Positions 52,565-61,672 of a stretch of DNA of 64,000 nt are shown here, in pieces (the first letter of the stretch is position 1; each line of letters opens with the position of its first letter). Position numbers and translations under genes: made by a program. The DNA comes from Microbacterium terregens (GTDB lineage: Bacteria; Pseudomonadota; Alphaproteobacteria; Sphingomonadales; Sphingomonadaceae). The stretch covers positions 159,005 through 223,004 of the forward strand of contig NZ_BSEX01000003.1 of the NCBI RefSeq assembly GCF_027922045.1, read 5' to 3'. The notes beneath the pieces were generated by a model, which saw nothing but the letters and a program-made list of their open reading frames with translations, made no database searches and was not told the origin of the DNA.

Positions 52565-53760
52565 CGGCGCGGACGATCGCGGTAGCGGGCTGCGGCCCAG
52601 CCGGCTTGGCAGCCGCGCTGCTGCTCGCGCGGGACGGCCACCATGTCACCCTGTTCGAGCGGTTCGCGACGCCGCAGCCGATCGGGTCGGGGCTGATGCT
52701 GCAGCCGACCGGGCTTGCCGTGATGCGGGAGCTTGGACTGACGCAGGAAGTGCTGGCGCGGGGCGCGCGCGTCGATCGCCTGCTCGGGTGCACTGCGGAA
52801 GGCAGCGTCGTGCTGGACGTCGCCTATCGGGCGCTCAGGGGCGAGCGCTTCGGGCTCGGCATCCACCGGGCGAGCCTGTTCGGCGTGTTGTTCGATGCTG
52901 CGATCGCAGCCGGTATCCCGATCGAGACGGGTCAGACGGTGATCGGCAGCGAGCCGGCCAGCGACGGCGGTCGCCGCCTGCTCTTCGAAGGCGGCACCCG
53001 CAGCGTGCGGTTCGACCTAGTGGTCGACGCGCTGGGCAGCCGCACGCCGCTGGCACCGCCCACGGGCCGCGAACTCGCCTATGGCGCGCTGTGGACGAGC
53101 CTCGCCTGGCCCGAAGAGAGCGCGCTGTCGCCGAGTACGCTGGAGCAGCGCTATCACCGGGCGAGCCAAATGGTCGGCGTGCTGCCGACGGGCAAGCGCG
53201 CCGGTGGCGGTGGCGCCGAAGCCTCGCTGTTCTGGTCGCTGCGGCTCGACCGGCTGGAAGCGTGGCGGGCGGCCGGACTGGCGGCGTGGAAGGCGGAGGT
53301 GCGGGCGCTGTGGCCGGGAACCGAGCCGCTGCTCGCCCGGATCGACCATCCCGACCAGCTCGCCGTGGCGCGTTATGCGCATCGCACGCTTTTGAAGCCG
53401 GCGGCCACGGGCCTGATCCACATCGGCGACGCCTGGCACTCGGCGAGCCCGCAGTTGGGCCAGGGGGCGAACATTGCGCTCCTCGATGCCTTTGCGCTGC
53501 GGCAGGGGCTGCGCGGTGCCGCGACGATGGAGGCAGGGTTGGCGCGCACGGTGTCGCTGCGACGGCGGCACGTCGCGCTGTACCAGGCGCTGACGGCGCT
53601 GCTGACGCCGGTCTATCAGTCCGACAGCCGGGTGATCCCCGCATTGCGCGACCGGCTGGTGGCGCCGCTCTCTCGCCTGCCGCTGGTGGAGCGGATCCAG
53701 GCCGCGCTGGTGGCGGGACTGGTCGGCCGGCCGCTCGCGAAGCTGGCACTGCACGCGTGA
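52561..53760 (+). CDS. FAD-dependent monooxygenase (PHBH-fold)
   Basis: 399 residues from ATG 52561, overlapping the dinB stop by 4 bases. The FAD-binding dinucleotide fold is VAGCGPAGLAAALLLARDGH. The second FAD motif is LIHIGDAWHSASPQLGQGAN (GD motif plus the following SPxxGQG). The DG motif region reads LVVDALGSRTPL, so the usual glycine after the aspartate is replaced by alanine. The fold is that of aromatic-ring hydroxylases and related flavoproteins. Substrate unknown. Confidence 0.83.
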   Translation: MTARTIAVAGCGPAGLAAALLLARDGHHVTLFERFATPQPIGSGLMLQPTGLAVMRELGLTQEVLARGARVDRLLGCTAEGSVVLDVAYRALRGERFGLGIHRASLFGVLFDAAIAAGIPIETGQTVIGSEPASDGGRRLLFEGGTRSVRFDLVVDALGSRTPLAPPTGRELAYGALWTSLAWPEESALSPSTLEQRYHRASQMVGVLPTGKRAGGGGAEASLFWSLRLDRLEAWRAAGLAAWKAEVRALWPGTEPLLARIDHPDQLAVARYAHRTLLKPAATGLIHIGDAWHSASPQLGQGANIALLDAFALRQGLRGAATMEAGLARTVSLRRRHVALYQALTALLTPVYQSDSRVIPALRDRLVAPLSRLPLVERIQAALVAGLVGRPLAKLALHA

Positions 53761-53838
53761 GTCGATTTTTGCCGCGGCTGGCGGCATAGCGCTCCCAAAG
53801 CCGGGCTCTGGGTCCGGCGCAGGCTGAAAGGACAGGTA

Positions 53839-54960
53839 ATGGGGCTGCTCAACGATCTCGGCGCCAAGGGCACCGCACCGTGGCTCGACTTCGTCGACCG
53901 CAAGTTCCTGGAAGCGGGCGGGCTGGAAAAGCTCGTCGCCGAGGACGGGCTGACCGGCGTCACCTCCAACCCCGCCATTTTCGAGAAGGCGATGGGCTAT
54001 GGCGATGCCTATGACGCGACGCTGGCGGCCTATGATGCCGCTCACCCGGGTGCGGCGACGATCGACCGCTACGAGCATCTGGCGATCCAGGACATCAAGG
54101 CCGCGGCCGAGACGCTGCGCCCGGTCTATGACCGTACCGATGCCAAGGACGGCTATGTCAGCCTGGAAGTGTCGCCGTATATCGCGGACGACACCGACGC
54201 GACCATTGCCGAGGCGCAGAAGCTGTGGGCGGCGGTCGACCGGCCGAACCTGATGATCAAGATCCCGGGCACGCCGGCGGGTGCGCCCGCGATCGCGGCG
54301 ACGGTTGCAGCCGGCATCAACGTCAACGTGACGCTGCTGTTCTCGCTGGAGGCGTACCAGCGCGTCGCCGAGGCGCATGTCGCGGGTCTCGAGCAGCGCG
54401 CGGCACAGGGCCTGCCGATCGACCGGATCGCGGGCGTCGCGAGCTTCTTCGTCAGCCGCCTCGACGCGGTGATGGACAAGGCGATCGACACGCGGGTCGC
54501 CGAGGGCGATCCCGAGGCCGAAGCGCTGAAGGCGCTGCGCGGCAAGGTCGCCATCGCCAACGCCAAGGCGGCCTATGCCTGGTACCAGGACTTCATCGCG
54601 AGCGACCGTTGGCAGGCACTCGCCGCCAAGGGCGCGCAGCCGCAGCGGCTGCTGTGGGCGTCGACCGGGACCAAGGACCCAGCCTATCCGGATACGCTCT
54701 ACGTCGACGCGCTGATTGGGCCAGACACGGTCAACACCATGCCGCCCAAGACCATGGACGCGTTCCGTGAGCGGGGCACCGTCGCCGACACGCTCACCGC
54801 CGACCTGGACGGCGCGCGCCACGTGCTGGCGGAGGCCGAGCGGCTGGGCCTGGACCTGAACGGCGCCACCCAGCGGCTGGTCGAAGAGGGCGTTGCCTCG
54901 TTCGTGAAGGCGTTCGACGACCTGCTGGGGGCGATCGCCAAGAAGCATCCCGGCGCCTGA
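53839..54960 (+). CDS. tal: transaldolase
   Basis: 373 residues, the long TalB-like form found in alphaproteobacteria. The Schiff-base lysine is K141 in LMIKIPGTPAG; other blocks are GVTSNPAIFEKAM, INVNVTLLFSLEAYQRVAEA, VASFFVSRLDAVMD, LLWASTGTKDP and NTMPPKTMDAF. It transfers dihydroxyacetone between sugar phosphates in the non-oxidative pentose phosphate pathway. No other pathway gene is adjacent. Confidence 0.93.
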   Translation: MGLLNDLGAKGTAPWLDFVDRKFLEAGGLEKLVAEDGLTGVTSNPAIFEKAMGYGDAYDATLAAYDAAHPGAATIDRYEHLAIQDIKAAAETLRPVYDRTDAKDGYVSLEVSPYIADDTDATIAEAQKLWAAVDRPNLMIKIPGTPAGAPAIAATVAAGINVNVTLLFSLEAYQRVAEAHVAGLEQRAAQGLPIDRIAGVASFFVSRLDAVMDKAIDTRVAEGDPEAEALKALRGKVAIANAKAAYAWYQDFIASDRWQALAAKGAQPQRLLWASTGTKDPAYPDTLYVDALIGPDTVNTMPPKTMDAFRERGTVADTLTADLDGARHVLAEAERLGLDLNGATQRLVEEGVASFVKAFDDLLGAIAKKHPGA

Positions 54961-54969
54961 AACGACAAA

Positions 54970-54998
54970 CGGGAGGTGCGGCATCCCCGCACCTCCCG
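54970..54998. terminator. bidirectional terminator between transaldolase and the permease gene
   Basis: A perfect 12-bp stem (54970-54981 with 54987-54998) with a 5-base loop, 10 bases after tal. Read on the minus strand it is followed by TTTGTCGTTT, so it more clearly stops the permease transcript. Confidence 0.65.
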
Positions 54999-55059
54999 CA
55001 CTATCCCGGCGCGAATGCCGGGCGAAGACCTGGGCGCGGCGCGGGTGCACCGCGCAGGT

Positions 55060-56481
55060 TCAGGCGGCGGCGACCGGCTTCGGTTCGCGCGCGTCGCTGT
55101 GGCGACGGCCATAGGCGAAGTAGATCACAAGGCCGATGACGTTCCACAGCGCGAAGCGAGTGATGGTGGAGCTCGGCAGGCTGATGAACAGATAGATGCA
55201 GCCGAGGATCGCGAGCGTGCCGACCACATAGGGTGCCGGGCAGCGGAACAGCCGCGGCAGCTCCGGAAAGCGGCGGCGCAGGATCATCAGGCAGGCGCCC
55301 ACCGCGATGAAGGCGACCAGCGTGCCGGCGTTGGCGAGCTCGGCGATCTCGTCGAGGCGGAAGAAGCCGGCGACCGCCGCGACCGAGACGCCCGTCACCA
55401 GCGTGATCAACGTCGGAGCGCCGGTGCGCGGGCTGACCTTGGCGAGGCCGCGGGGCAGCAGGCCGTCGCGCGCCATCACGAAGAAGATGCGGCTCTGGCC
55501 GTACATCATCACCAGGATCACCGAGGGCAGCGCGACGACCGCTGCCAGCGCGATCAGGTGTGCGGCAACCGGTTGTTGGAGCGAGCGCAGCACCAGCGCC
55601 AGCGGCTCGGGCGAGTTGGCGAGGGCGGTGTAGGGCAGCGCGCCGACGGCTGCGACCGCGACCGCCATGTAGATGATCGTGCACACCAGCATCGATCCAA
55701 CGATGCCGATGGTGAGGTCGCGGCCCGGGTTCTTGGCTTCCTCGGCCGAGGTCGCCACCGCGTCGAAGCCATAGAAGGCGAAGAACACGATTGCGGCCGC
55801 CGCCATGACGCCACGCTTCTCGCCCATCACCTCGGTGCTGCCGAAGCCATAGGGCATGAACGGCTGGAGGTTGTCGGCCTGGAAGGCCGGCAGCGCAAAG
55901 GCGACGAACACGCTGAGCGCCACCAGCTTGATGATGACGAGGATGATGTTGAGGGTCGCGCTCTCGCGCGTGCCGGCGATCAGCATGCCCATGACGGACA
56001 GCGCGACCAGCACGGCCGGCAGGTTGATGATGCCGCCATCATGCGGCCCCACCAGCAGCGCCTGCGGCAGGGTCACGCCCGCCGCCTGGATCCAGCCGAC
56101 GAGATAGCCGGACCAGCCGACCGCGACGGTCGAGCAGGCGAGCGAATATTCGAGGATCAGGCTCCAGCCGACGATCCAGGCGATCCCCTCGCCCATCGCG
56201 GTGTAGCTGAAGGTATAGGCGCTACCTGCGGCCGGGATCAGCGTCGCCATCTCGGCATAGGCGAGTGCCGCGCAGGCGCAGACCGCCCCGGCGATGGCGA
56301 AGGCGAGGATGACGGCCGGCCCGGCACGTTCCGCGCCGACGCCGGTGAGTGTGTAGATGCCGGTGCCGACGATGGCGCCGACCCCCAGCGCGATCAGGTG
56401 CGGCCAGCTCAGCGTCTTGGCGAGCCGGTGTCCCTCCTGTTGACTGCCCATCGTGTGGATCGATTTACGCGGCCCGAACAT
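55060..56481 (-). CDS. APC family amino acid permease (cationic amino acid transporter type)
   Basis: 473 residues with about 12 membrane segments. The N-terminal APC signature is HLIALGVGAIVGTGIYTLTG, with PAVILAFAIAGAVCACAALA, AGSAYTFSYTAMGEGIAWIV and a large central block FYGFDAVATSAEEAKNPGRD typical of the CAT/YfnA group. It sits at the end of a catabolic cluster for hydroxyproline, so uptake of proline-type amino acids is likely, but the specificity is not readable. Confidence 0.87.
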   Translation of the reverse strand: MFGPRKSIHTMGSQQEGHRLAKTLSWPHLIALGVGAIVGTGIYTLTGVGAERAGPAVILAFAIAGAVCACAALAYAEMATLIPAAGSAYTFSYTAMGEGIAWIVGWSLILEYSLACSTVAVGWSGYLVGWIQAAGVTLPQALLVGPHDGGIINLPAVLVALSVMGMLIAGTRESATLNIILVIIKLVALSVFVAFALPAFQADNLQPFMPYGFGSTEVMGEKRGVMAAAAIVFFAFYGFDAVATSAEEAKNPGRDLTIGIVGSMLVCTIIYMAVAVAAVGALPYTALANSPEPLALVLRSLQQPVAAHLIALAAVVALPSVILVMMYGQSRIFFVMARDGLLPRGLAKVSPRTGAPTLITLVTGVSVAAVAGFFRLDEIAELANAGTLVAFIAVGACLMILRRRFPELPRLFRCPAPYVVGTLAILGCIYLFISLPSSTITRFALWNVIGLVIYFAYGRRHSDAREPKPVAAA

Positions 56482-56506
56482 CGGCTCTCCCCCCTGGTTT
56501 TTCGTC

Positions 56507-57163
56507 TTAGCCGGACAATTCCGAGCCGAATTCGGCGCGAAGATCGTCCAGCGTTGCCTGAATGTGTGCGCTCAGCAGCCGTTCCACCGTAGGCCCATCG
56601 CCGGCGAGCCACGCATCGAGCAGGTCGCGATGCTCCAGGTGCGCGCGATCCTCGCGTCCGGCGGGCTGGAGGTGGGCGATGACATAGCGTTCGGACAGCA
56701 CCGTCAGCCGCTCGACCAGCTGGGTGGTGAGCAACCGCCCGCTCGGCCGCACCAGCGCGGTGTGGAAGCTGCGGTTGCAGCTGGCGACGCTGGCGAGATT
56801 GTTGCTGGCGGCGCTGTCGAGCGCCTCGAACGCTGCGATGGTGGCCGCACGGTCTGCGTCATCGGCGCGTTCCGCCGCACGGGCAGCGGCTGGCGGCTCC
56901 AGCACCAGCCGCAGCTCGAAGATTTCCTCCGCCTCCGCGGCCGACATGGGACGCACGAAATAGCCGCGGTTCGCCTGGCTGGTGAGCAGCCCTTCCTGCT
57001 CCAGCCGCGCCAGCGCCTCACGCAGGGGAATTTTGCTCACCCCCAGTTCGTTGGCGAGCGCATCCTGACGGATCGGCACCTCCCGCGGAAGGACGCCGGT
57101 GATGATCCGCTCGCGGATGATTTCGAATACCTGTTCAGAGAGCGTGCGGACGACGATGCTCAT
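56507..57163 (-). CDS. GntR family (FadR/FCD subfamily) transcriptional regulator
   Basis: 218 residues from ATG 57163, which follows a GGAGG ribosome site at 9 bases. The winged helix domain (residues 1-75) has VFEIIRERIITGVLPREVPI and ANELGVSKIPLREALARLEQ. The FCD domain has the putative metal-binding histidines in NRSFHTALVRP, EHRDLLDAWLA and LLSAHIQATLDD. It probably represses the hydroxyproline cluster; the palindrome at 59179-59189 is a candidate binding site. It lies 25 bases upstream of the permease, same strand. Confidence 0.87.
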   Translation of the reverse strand: MSIVVRTLSEQVFEIIRERIITGVLPREVPIRQDALANELGVSKIPLREALARLEQEGLLTSQANRGYFVRPMSAAEAEEIFELRLVLEPPAAARAAERADDADRAATIAAFEALDSAASNNLASVASCNRSFHTALVRPSGRLLTTQLVERLTVLSERYVIAHLQPAGREDRAHLEHRDLLDAWLAGDGPTVERLLSAHIQATLDDLRAEFGSELSG

Positions 57164-57224
57164 CTGCGAAAAACCTCCGGAGGGCCGCGACGGACCCGCC
57201 GACAATCGACTTCGGCCGCCAGGG

Positions 57225-58223
57225 TCACTTGACCTGGAAACCCTTCCAGAAAGGATCGGCGCGATCAATCCAGATCGTGTTGAAGCCGGTGGCGACCGCC
57301 GATCCCTCGATCGATGGGATGATCGCCGGCTGGTCGCCGATCGCAGTCTCCGCCTCCACCCGGCCGATGAAGCGGCTGCCGATATAGCTTTCGTGGACGA
57401 AACGCTCGCCGGTTTTCAGCTGCCCCTTGGAGGCGAGGTGCGCGAGGCGCGCCGAGGTACCGGTGCCGCACGGGCTGCGGTCGATCGCGCGGTCGCCGTA
57501 GAAGACGGCGTTGCGGCCGTCGGCGCCGTCGCCGCGCGGCTTGTCGGCCCACAGGATATGGCTGACGCCGCGGATGGTGGGATCGAGCGGGTGGACCGGC
57601 TCGAACTTCTCGCGGATCGCCTCGCGCAGGCGGGCGCTCAATTCGACCAGCCGCGAGGCACCGAGATCGTCGAGGCCGGTATAGGCCCCCTGCGGCTCGA
57701 CGATGACGTAGTAGTTGCCGCCATAGGACACGTCGACGCTGAGCGGCCCCAGCCCCTCCAGATCGACCTGGATGCCGGTCGCCGCGACATAGGCGGGGAC
57801 GTTGGTGATGCGCACCGCCGTCACCTTGTCGCCTTGCGTCTCGTAGGTGACTTCGATCACCCCGGCCGGCACCTCGATGCGCAGCTTGCCGGGCGTGGCG
57901 GGCTGGATGAGGCCATGCTCCAGGCCGAAGGTGACCATGCCGATGGTCCCGTGCCCGCACATCGGCAGGCAGCCGGACGTCTCGATGAACAGGATGCCGA
58001 TGTCGGTGTCGGCCTGCGTCGGCGGGTAGAGGAACCCGCCCGACATCATGTCGTGCCCGCGCGGTTCAAAGCACAGGCCCGTGCGGATCCAGTCGAAGCG
58101 GGCCAGGAAATCCTGGCGCCGCTCCGACATGGATGCCCCCTTCAAGAGCGGCGCGCCGCCCGCGACCAGGCGGACCGGATTGCCGGCGGTGTGGCCGTCG
58201 ATACAGAAGAAGGTGTGCCGCAT
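57225..58223 (-). CDS. 4-hydroxyproline 2-epimerase (proline racemase family)
   Basis: 332 residues. Both catalytic cysteines of the racemase/epimerase branch are present: C89 in SGCLPMCGHGTIGM and C252 in IDRSPCGTGTSARLAHLA. This favours epimerase (trans-4-hydroxy-L-proline to cis-4-hydroxy-D-proline) over the trans-3-hydroxyproline dehydratase type, which has threonine at the second site. The N terminus FFCIDGHTAGNPVRLV is typical. It lies 12 bases downstream of the DapA-like gene, same strand. Confidence 0.85.
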   Translation of the reverse strand: MRHTFFCIDGHTAGNPVRLVAGGAPLLKGASMSERRQDFLARFDWIRTGLCFEPRGHDMMSGGFLYPPTQADTDIGILFIETSGCLPMCGHGTIGMVTFGLEHGLIQPATPGKLRIEVPAGVIEVTYETQGDKVTAVRITNVPAYVAATGIQVDLEGLGPLSVDVSYGGNYYVIVEPQGAYTGLDDLGASRLVELSARLREAIREKFEPVHPLDPTIRGVSHILWADKPRGDGADGRNAVFYGDRAIDRSPCGTGTSARLAHLASKGQLKTGERFVHESYIGSRFIGRVEAETAIGDQPAIIPSIEGSAVATGFNTIWIDRADPFWKGFQVK

Positions 58224-58235
58224 GGGTGTCTCGTG

Positions 58236-59159
58236 TCAGGCTGCCTTGGCGATGTCGAGGGTCGGGCGGGTCGCCGCCGCCTTTTCCACCATGGCGATCA
58301 CCGCTGCACGGCGTTCGCCGGTCAGCACCTGGCGGGGCGGAAGCACGCGCTCCGAACCCCGGCCCATCACCTGCTCGGCGAGCTTGATGGTCTGCACCAG
58401 GTCATGCTCGGCATCGAGGTGGAGGAGCGGCATGAACCAGCGGTAGATCTCCAACGCCTTCGCATGGTCGCCGCGTTCGAACGCGCGCACCAGCTCCACC
58501 GACTCGCGCGGGAAGGCGTTGGTGAGGCCCGAGACCCAGCCCTTGGCGCCCAGGAACAGGCCCTCCAGCGCCACGTCGTCGAGGCCCGCGAACAACACGA
58601 AGCGGTCGCCGAACTCGTTGCGGAAATCGGTGAAGCGGCGGGTGTCGGGCGCCGACTCCTTGACCGCGACGATGTTCTTCACGTCGTCGAGCGCCGCCAG
58701 CACGCCGCGGTCGATCACGGTGCGATAGGCCGGCGGGTTGTTGTAGAGCATGATCGGCAGGCTCACCGCCTCCGCCACGCCGCGGAAGTGCGCGACCAGT
58801 TCCTCGGCCTTGGGCACATAGACCATCGGCGGGAGCAGCATCAGGCCATCAGCGCCGATCTTTTCGGCCGCCTGGGCATAGCGGGTGGCGCGGCGCTGAT
58901 CATATTCGGAAACGCCGGTGAGCACGGGCACGCGGCCGGCGACCACTTCCACGATCGCGGAGAGGACCTGCTGCTTTTCCTCGAACATCAGCGAGTTGTT
59001 TTCACCCACGGTGCCGAGCGCGATCACGCCGGTCACCCCGTCGCGGATCAGGTCGTCCACCACCCGCTGGGTTTCACCCAAGTCGATCGACAGATCCTCA
59101 CGGAGCTGCGTCGTCACGGCGGGGAACACGCCCTTCCATTCGACCATCATCGGAACCAT
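58236..59159 (-). CDS. dihydrodipicolinate synthase family protein, probable 1-pyrroline-4-hydroxy-2-carboxylate deaminase
   Basis: About 307 residues from ATG 59159; ATG 59150 or 59147 would also suit (the translation MVEWKGVFPAVTTQL is the family start). The TIM barrel has GVTGVIALGTVGENNSL, the tyrosine in PIMLYNNPPAYRT and the Schiff-base lysine in NIVAVKESAPDTRR. In hydroxyproline pathways a DapA-family deaminase turns 1-pyrroline-4-hydroxy-2-carboxylate into 2-oxoglutarate semialdehyde. The neighbours (epimerase, D-amino-acid-type dehydrogenase) support this rather than lysine biosynthesis. Confidence 0.82.
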   Translation of the reverse strand: MVPMMVEWKGVFPAVTTQLREDLSIDLGETQRVVDDLIRDGVTGVIALGTVGENNSLMFEEKQQVLSAIVEVVAGRVPVLTGVSEYDQRRATRYAQAAEKIGADGLMLLPPMVYVPKAEELVAHFRGVAEAVSLPIMLYNNPPAYRTVIDRGVLAALDDVKNIVAVKESAPDTRRFTDFRNEFGDRFVLFAGLDDVALEGLFLGAKGWVSGLTNAFPRESVELVRAFERGDHAKALEIYRWFMPLLHLDAEHDLVQTIKLAEQVMGRGSERVLPPRQVLTGERRAAVIAMVEKAAATRPTLDIAKAA

Positions 59160-59178
59160 TCTCTTCTCGTTGCGGACA

Positions 59179-59189
59179 TATACCGTATA
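59179..59189. promoter_or_regulatory. palindromic candidate operator between divergent hydroxyproline genes
   Basis: TATACCGTATA, a perfect palindrome around a central C, in the only AT-rich segment of the 66-base divergent gap. It begins about 20 bases from the DapA-like start and about 37 from the dehydrogenase start, and overlaps potential -10 sequences. Short AT-rich palindromes are typical GntR/FCD sites, and a GntR gene lies in the cluster. Binding is inferred. Confidence 0.5.
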
Positions 59190-59225
59190 CGATAGGGATT
59201 GCTGTGCCGCAACAGGAGAACGGGC

Positions 59226-60443
59226 GTGGGTGCGACAAATGTGGTCGGGGGGGGCGTTGTCGGGCTGGCGAGCGCATTGGCGCTGGCGCGTGCCGGCCAT
59301 TCCGTGACGCTGCTGGAACCGGACTCCGCGCGCACGGCCGCCTCCTGGGGAAATGCCGGCCACATCGCGACGGAGCAGGTGGCGCCGCTCGCCTCGCCGG
59401 CTGCCATCCGATCCGCGCCGCGGCGGCTGTTCGTGCGCGGCGGGGCGCTCGACCTGCCGCTCGGTCAGCTCGCGAACTGGCTGCCGTTCGCGCTGCGGCT
59501 GGTCGGCCGGTCGACCCCGAGCCGCTTTGCCGCGGGCAGCGCCGCGCTCGGCAGCCTGTTGCGGGAGGCGATGCCCGCCTGGGAGCGGCTGGCGGCGACG
59601 ATCGACGCCCCCGAGCTGCTGACGCAGGACGGACATCTGGTGCTGTGGGAATCGCCGGAGACCGCACGCGCCGGACGCGCCGCCTGGACGGCGGCCGATA
59701 CCGGCACGGCGACGTTCCGCGATGCCGACGCTGCCGAGCTCGACGCAATCGCCAGCGTGACCCAGGCTCCGGTGGCAGGTGCCATTCGCTTTGCCGGCAG
59801 CGGGCAGATCCGCGATCTCTCGGTGCTGGCAGGCGCGCTGGAGGAAGCGTTCCTTCGTGCAGGAGGCCGCATCGTCCGCGCCCGCGCGCAGCTGCGCATC
59901 ATCGACGGGGTGGCGCTGGTCCCCGGGCATCCGGCCGAACTGGTGCTGGTGGCGGCCGGCATCGGCTCGCGCGCGCTGATGGAGGCAACCGGCCACGCCG
60001 CCCCGATGATCGCCGAGCGCGGCTATCACATCCGTGCCGCCGCCGATCGCTGGCCGGCGGACCTGCCGCCGCTGGTGTTCGAGGACCGGTCGATGATCGT
60101 CACCCGCTATGGCGATCGCGTGCAGGCCGCGAGCTTCGTCGAGCTGAGCAGCCCCGACGCGCCGCCCGATCCGCGCAAGTGGGAGCGGCTGGAAGCGCAC
60201 GTCCGTGCCCTCGGCCTCCCCATCACGGGCCCGTTCCGCCGATGGATGGGATCGCGCCCCACCCTTCCCGACTATCTGCCCGCGATCGGCCGCTCGCCTC
60301 GCGCGAACAACCTGCTCTATGCATTCGGCCACCAGCATCTGGGGCTGACGCTGGCGCCGATCACGGCCGAGCTCGTCGCGGCCCTGGTCGCAGGCGAGCG
60401 GCCGCCGGTCGACCTGGCGCCCTTCGATCTCGCACGGTTTTGA
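59226..60443 (+). CDS. FAD-dependent D-amino-acid-type dehydrogenase (probable D-hydroxyproline dehydrogenase)
   Basis: 405 residues from GTG 59226, 8 bases after an AGGAGA ribosome site. The DAO fold begins NVVGGGVVGLASALALARAG with a GxGxxG-like loop and continues with the ASWGNAGHIATEQVAPLASP block characteristic of DadA-type enzymes. The C-terminal FAD segment is LPAIGRSPRANNLLYAFGHQ followed by HLGLTLAPITAELVAAL. It should oxidise cis-4-hydroxy-D-proline formed by the epimerase. First gene of the unit divergent from the DapA-like gene. Confidence 0.84.
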   Translation: MGATNVVGGGVVGLASALALARAGHSVTLLEPDSARTAASWGNAGHIATEQVAPLASPAAIRSAPRRLFVRGGALDLPLGQLANWLPFALRLVGRSTPSRFAAGSAALGSLLREAMPAWERLAATIDAPELLTQDGHLVLWESPETARAGRAAWTAADTGTATFRDADAAELDAIASVTQAPVAGAIRFAGSGQIRDLSVLAGALEEAFLRAGGRIVRARAQLRIIDGVALVPGHPAELVLVAAGIGSRALMEATGHAAPMIAERGYHIRAAADRWPADLPPLVFEDRSMIVTRYGDRVQAASFVELSSPDAPPDPRKWERLEAHVRALGLPITGPFRRWMGSRPTLPDYLPAIGRSPRANNLLYAFGHQHLGLTLAPITAELVAALVAGERPPVDLAPFDLARF

Positions 60444-60459
60444 ACAAGGAAGAACAGGC

Positions 60460-61656
60460 ATGACCATCGGCGGATCGAGCGCAGAGGCCGAACTCGCGGC
60501 CATCACCCCTTGGGCGGACCGCGCCGCTCCCATCGGTGCGGCAGAGCGGCAGGCGCGGCTCGAGCGTGCCCGCACGCTGGCGGACGCGGGCGGTGCGGAC
60601 GGGCTGCTGCTCAACGTCGGGGCGACGCTGCGCTATTTCGCGGGCGTGCCGTGGGGCCCGAGCGAGCGGCTGGTGGCGATGCTGCTGCCCGTGCGCGGCC
60701 GGCCGGTGCTGCTGTGCCCGGCGTTTGAACTGGGCACGCTCGAAGCCGACCTTGCGATCGATGCCGACATCCGCCTGTGGCAGGAGGACGAGGATCCGAT
60801 CACGCTGCTTGCCGACACGCTGGCGGCGACCGGAGTCGCGAAGCTTGCCGTCGACCCGCTGTTCCCCTTCCAATGGGCCGAGCGGCTTCGCGCCAAGGCG
60901 GGCAGCGTCCGGCTGCTCGATGGCGCGCCCGCGATCGACGGCTGCCGGATGGTGAAGTCCCCCGCCGAGCTGGCGCTGCTTGCCCAGGCCAAGGCGATGA
61001 CGCTGGAGGTGCATCGCCGCACCGCGCGCATCCTGCGCCCGGGCATCGCCGCGAGCGAGGTCGTGCGCTTCATCGACGCCGCGCATCGCGCGATCGGGGC
61101 TGCGGGCTCGAGCTTCTGCATCGTCCAGTTCGGCCGCGCGACGGCGTTCCCGCACGGGCTGCCGGGCGAACAATATCTGCAGGAGGGCGAGCTGGTGCTG
61201 GTCGACACCGGCTGCCTGGTCGAGGGCTATCACTCGGACATCACGCGTACCTATGCGTTCGGGGCGGTTCCGGACGAGGTGCGCAGCATCTGGTCGCTGG
61301 AAAAGGAAGCACAGCAGGCGGCGTTCGACGCGGTGGTGCCGGGCGCACCCTGCGAGAGTGTCGATGCGGCGGCGCGGCGCGTGCTGGAGGCGGCGGGGCT
61401 CGGGCCCGACTATCGCCTTCCGGGGCTACCCCACCGCACCGGGCATGGCATCGGCCTGTCGATCCATGAGGCGGCCTATCTGGTGCGCGGCGACAGGACG
61501 CCGCTTGCGCCCGGCATGTGCTTTTCCAACGAGCCAATGATCGTCGTGCCGGATCGCTTCGGCGTGCGGCTGGAGGATCATTTCCACGTCACCGAAACGG
61601 GTGCGGCGTGGTTCACCCAACCGCAGCATGCGATTGACCAGCCGTTCGCGGAATAA
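60460..61656 (+). CDS. M24 family metallopeptidase (Xaa-Pro dipeptidase/aminopeptidase-like)
   Basis: 398 residues, AAGGAAG ribosome site, 16 bases after the dehydrogenase. The creatinase-like N-terminal domain is followed by the pita-bread catalytic domain with all five metal ligands recognisable: two aspartates in LVDTGCLVEGYHSDITRTY, the histidine in PHRTGHGIGLSIHE, and glutamates in CFSNEPMIVV and VRLEDHFHV. In a hydroxyproline cluster it may free proline or hydroxyproline from peptides such as collagen fragments; that link is inferred from position. Confidence 0.87.
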   Translation: MTIGGSSAEAELAAITPWADRAAPIGAAERQARLERARTLADAGGADGLLLNVGATLRYFAGVPWGPSERLVAMLLPVRGRPVLLCPAFELGTLEADLAIDADIRLWQEDEDPITLLADTLAATGVAKLAVDPLFPFQWAERLRAKAGSVRLLDGAPAIDGCRMVKSPAELALLAQAKAMTLEVHRRTARILRPGIAASEVVRFIDAAHRAIGAAGSSFCIVQFGRATAFPHGLPGEQYLQEGELVLVDTGCLVEGYHSDITRTYAFGAVPDEVRSIWSLEKEAQQAAFDAVVPGAPCESVDAAARRVLEAAGLGPDYRLPGLPHRTGHGIGLSIHEAAYLVRGDRTPLAPGMCFSNEPMIVVPDRFGVRLEDHFHVTETGAAWFTQPQHAIDQPFAE

Positions 61657-61672
61657 TCAACGGACGTGATCA

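Noticed and set aside
53017..55050. A 677-codon open frame on the minus strand
   Set aside because: It is antisense to the FAD monooxygenase and transaldolase genes, without recognisable domains.
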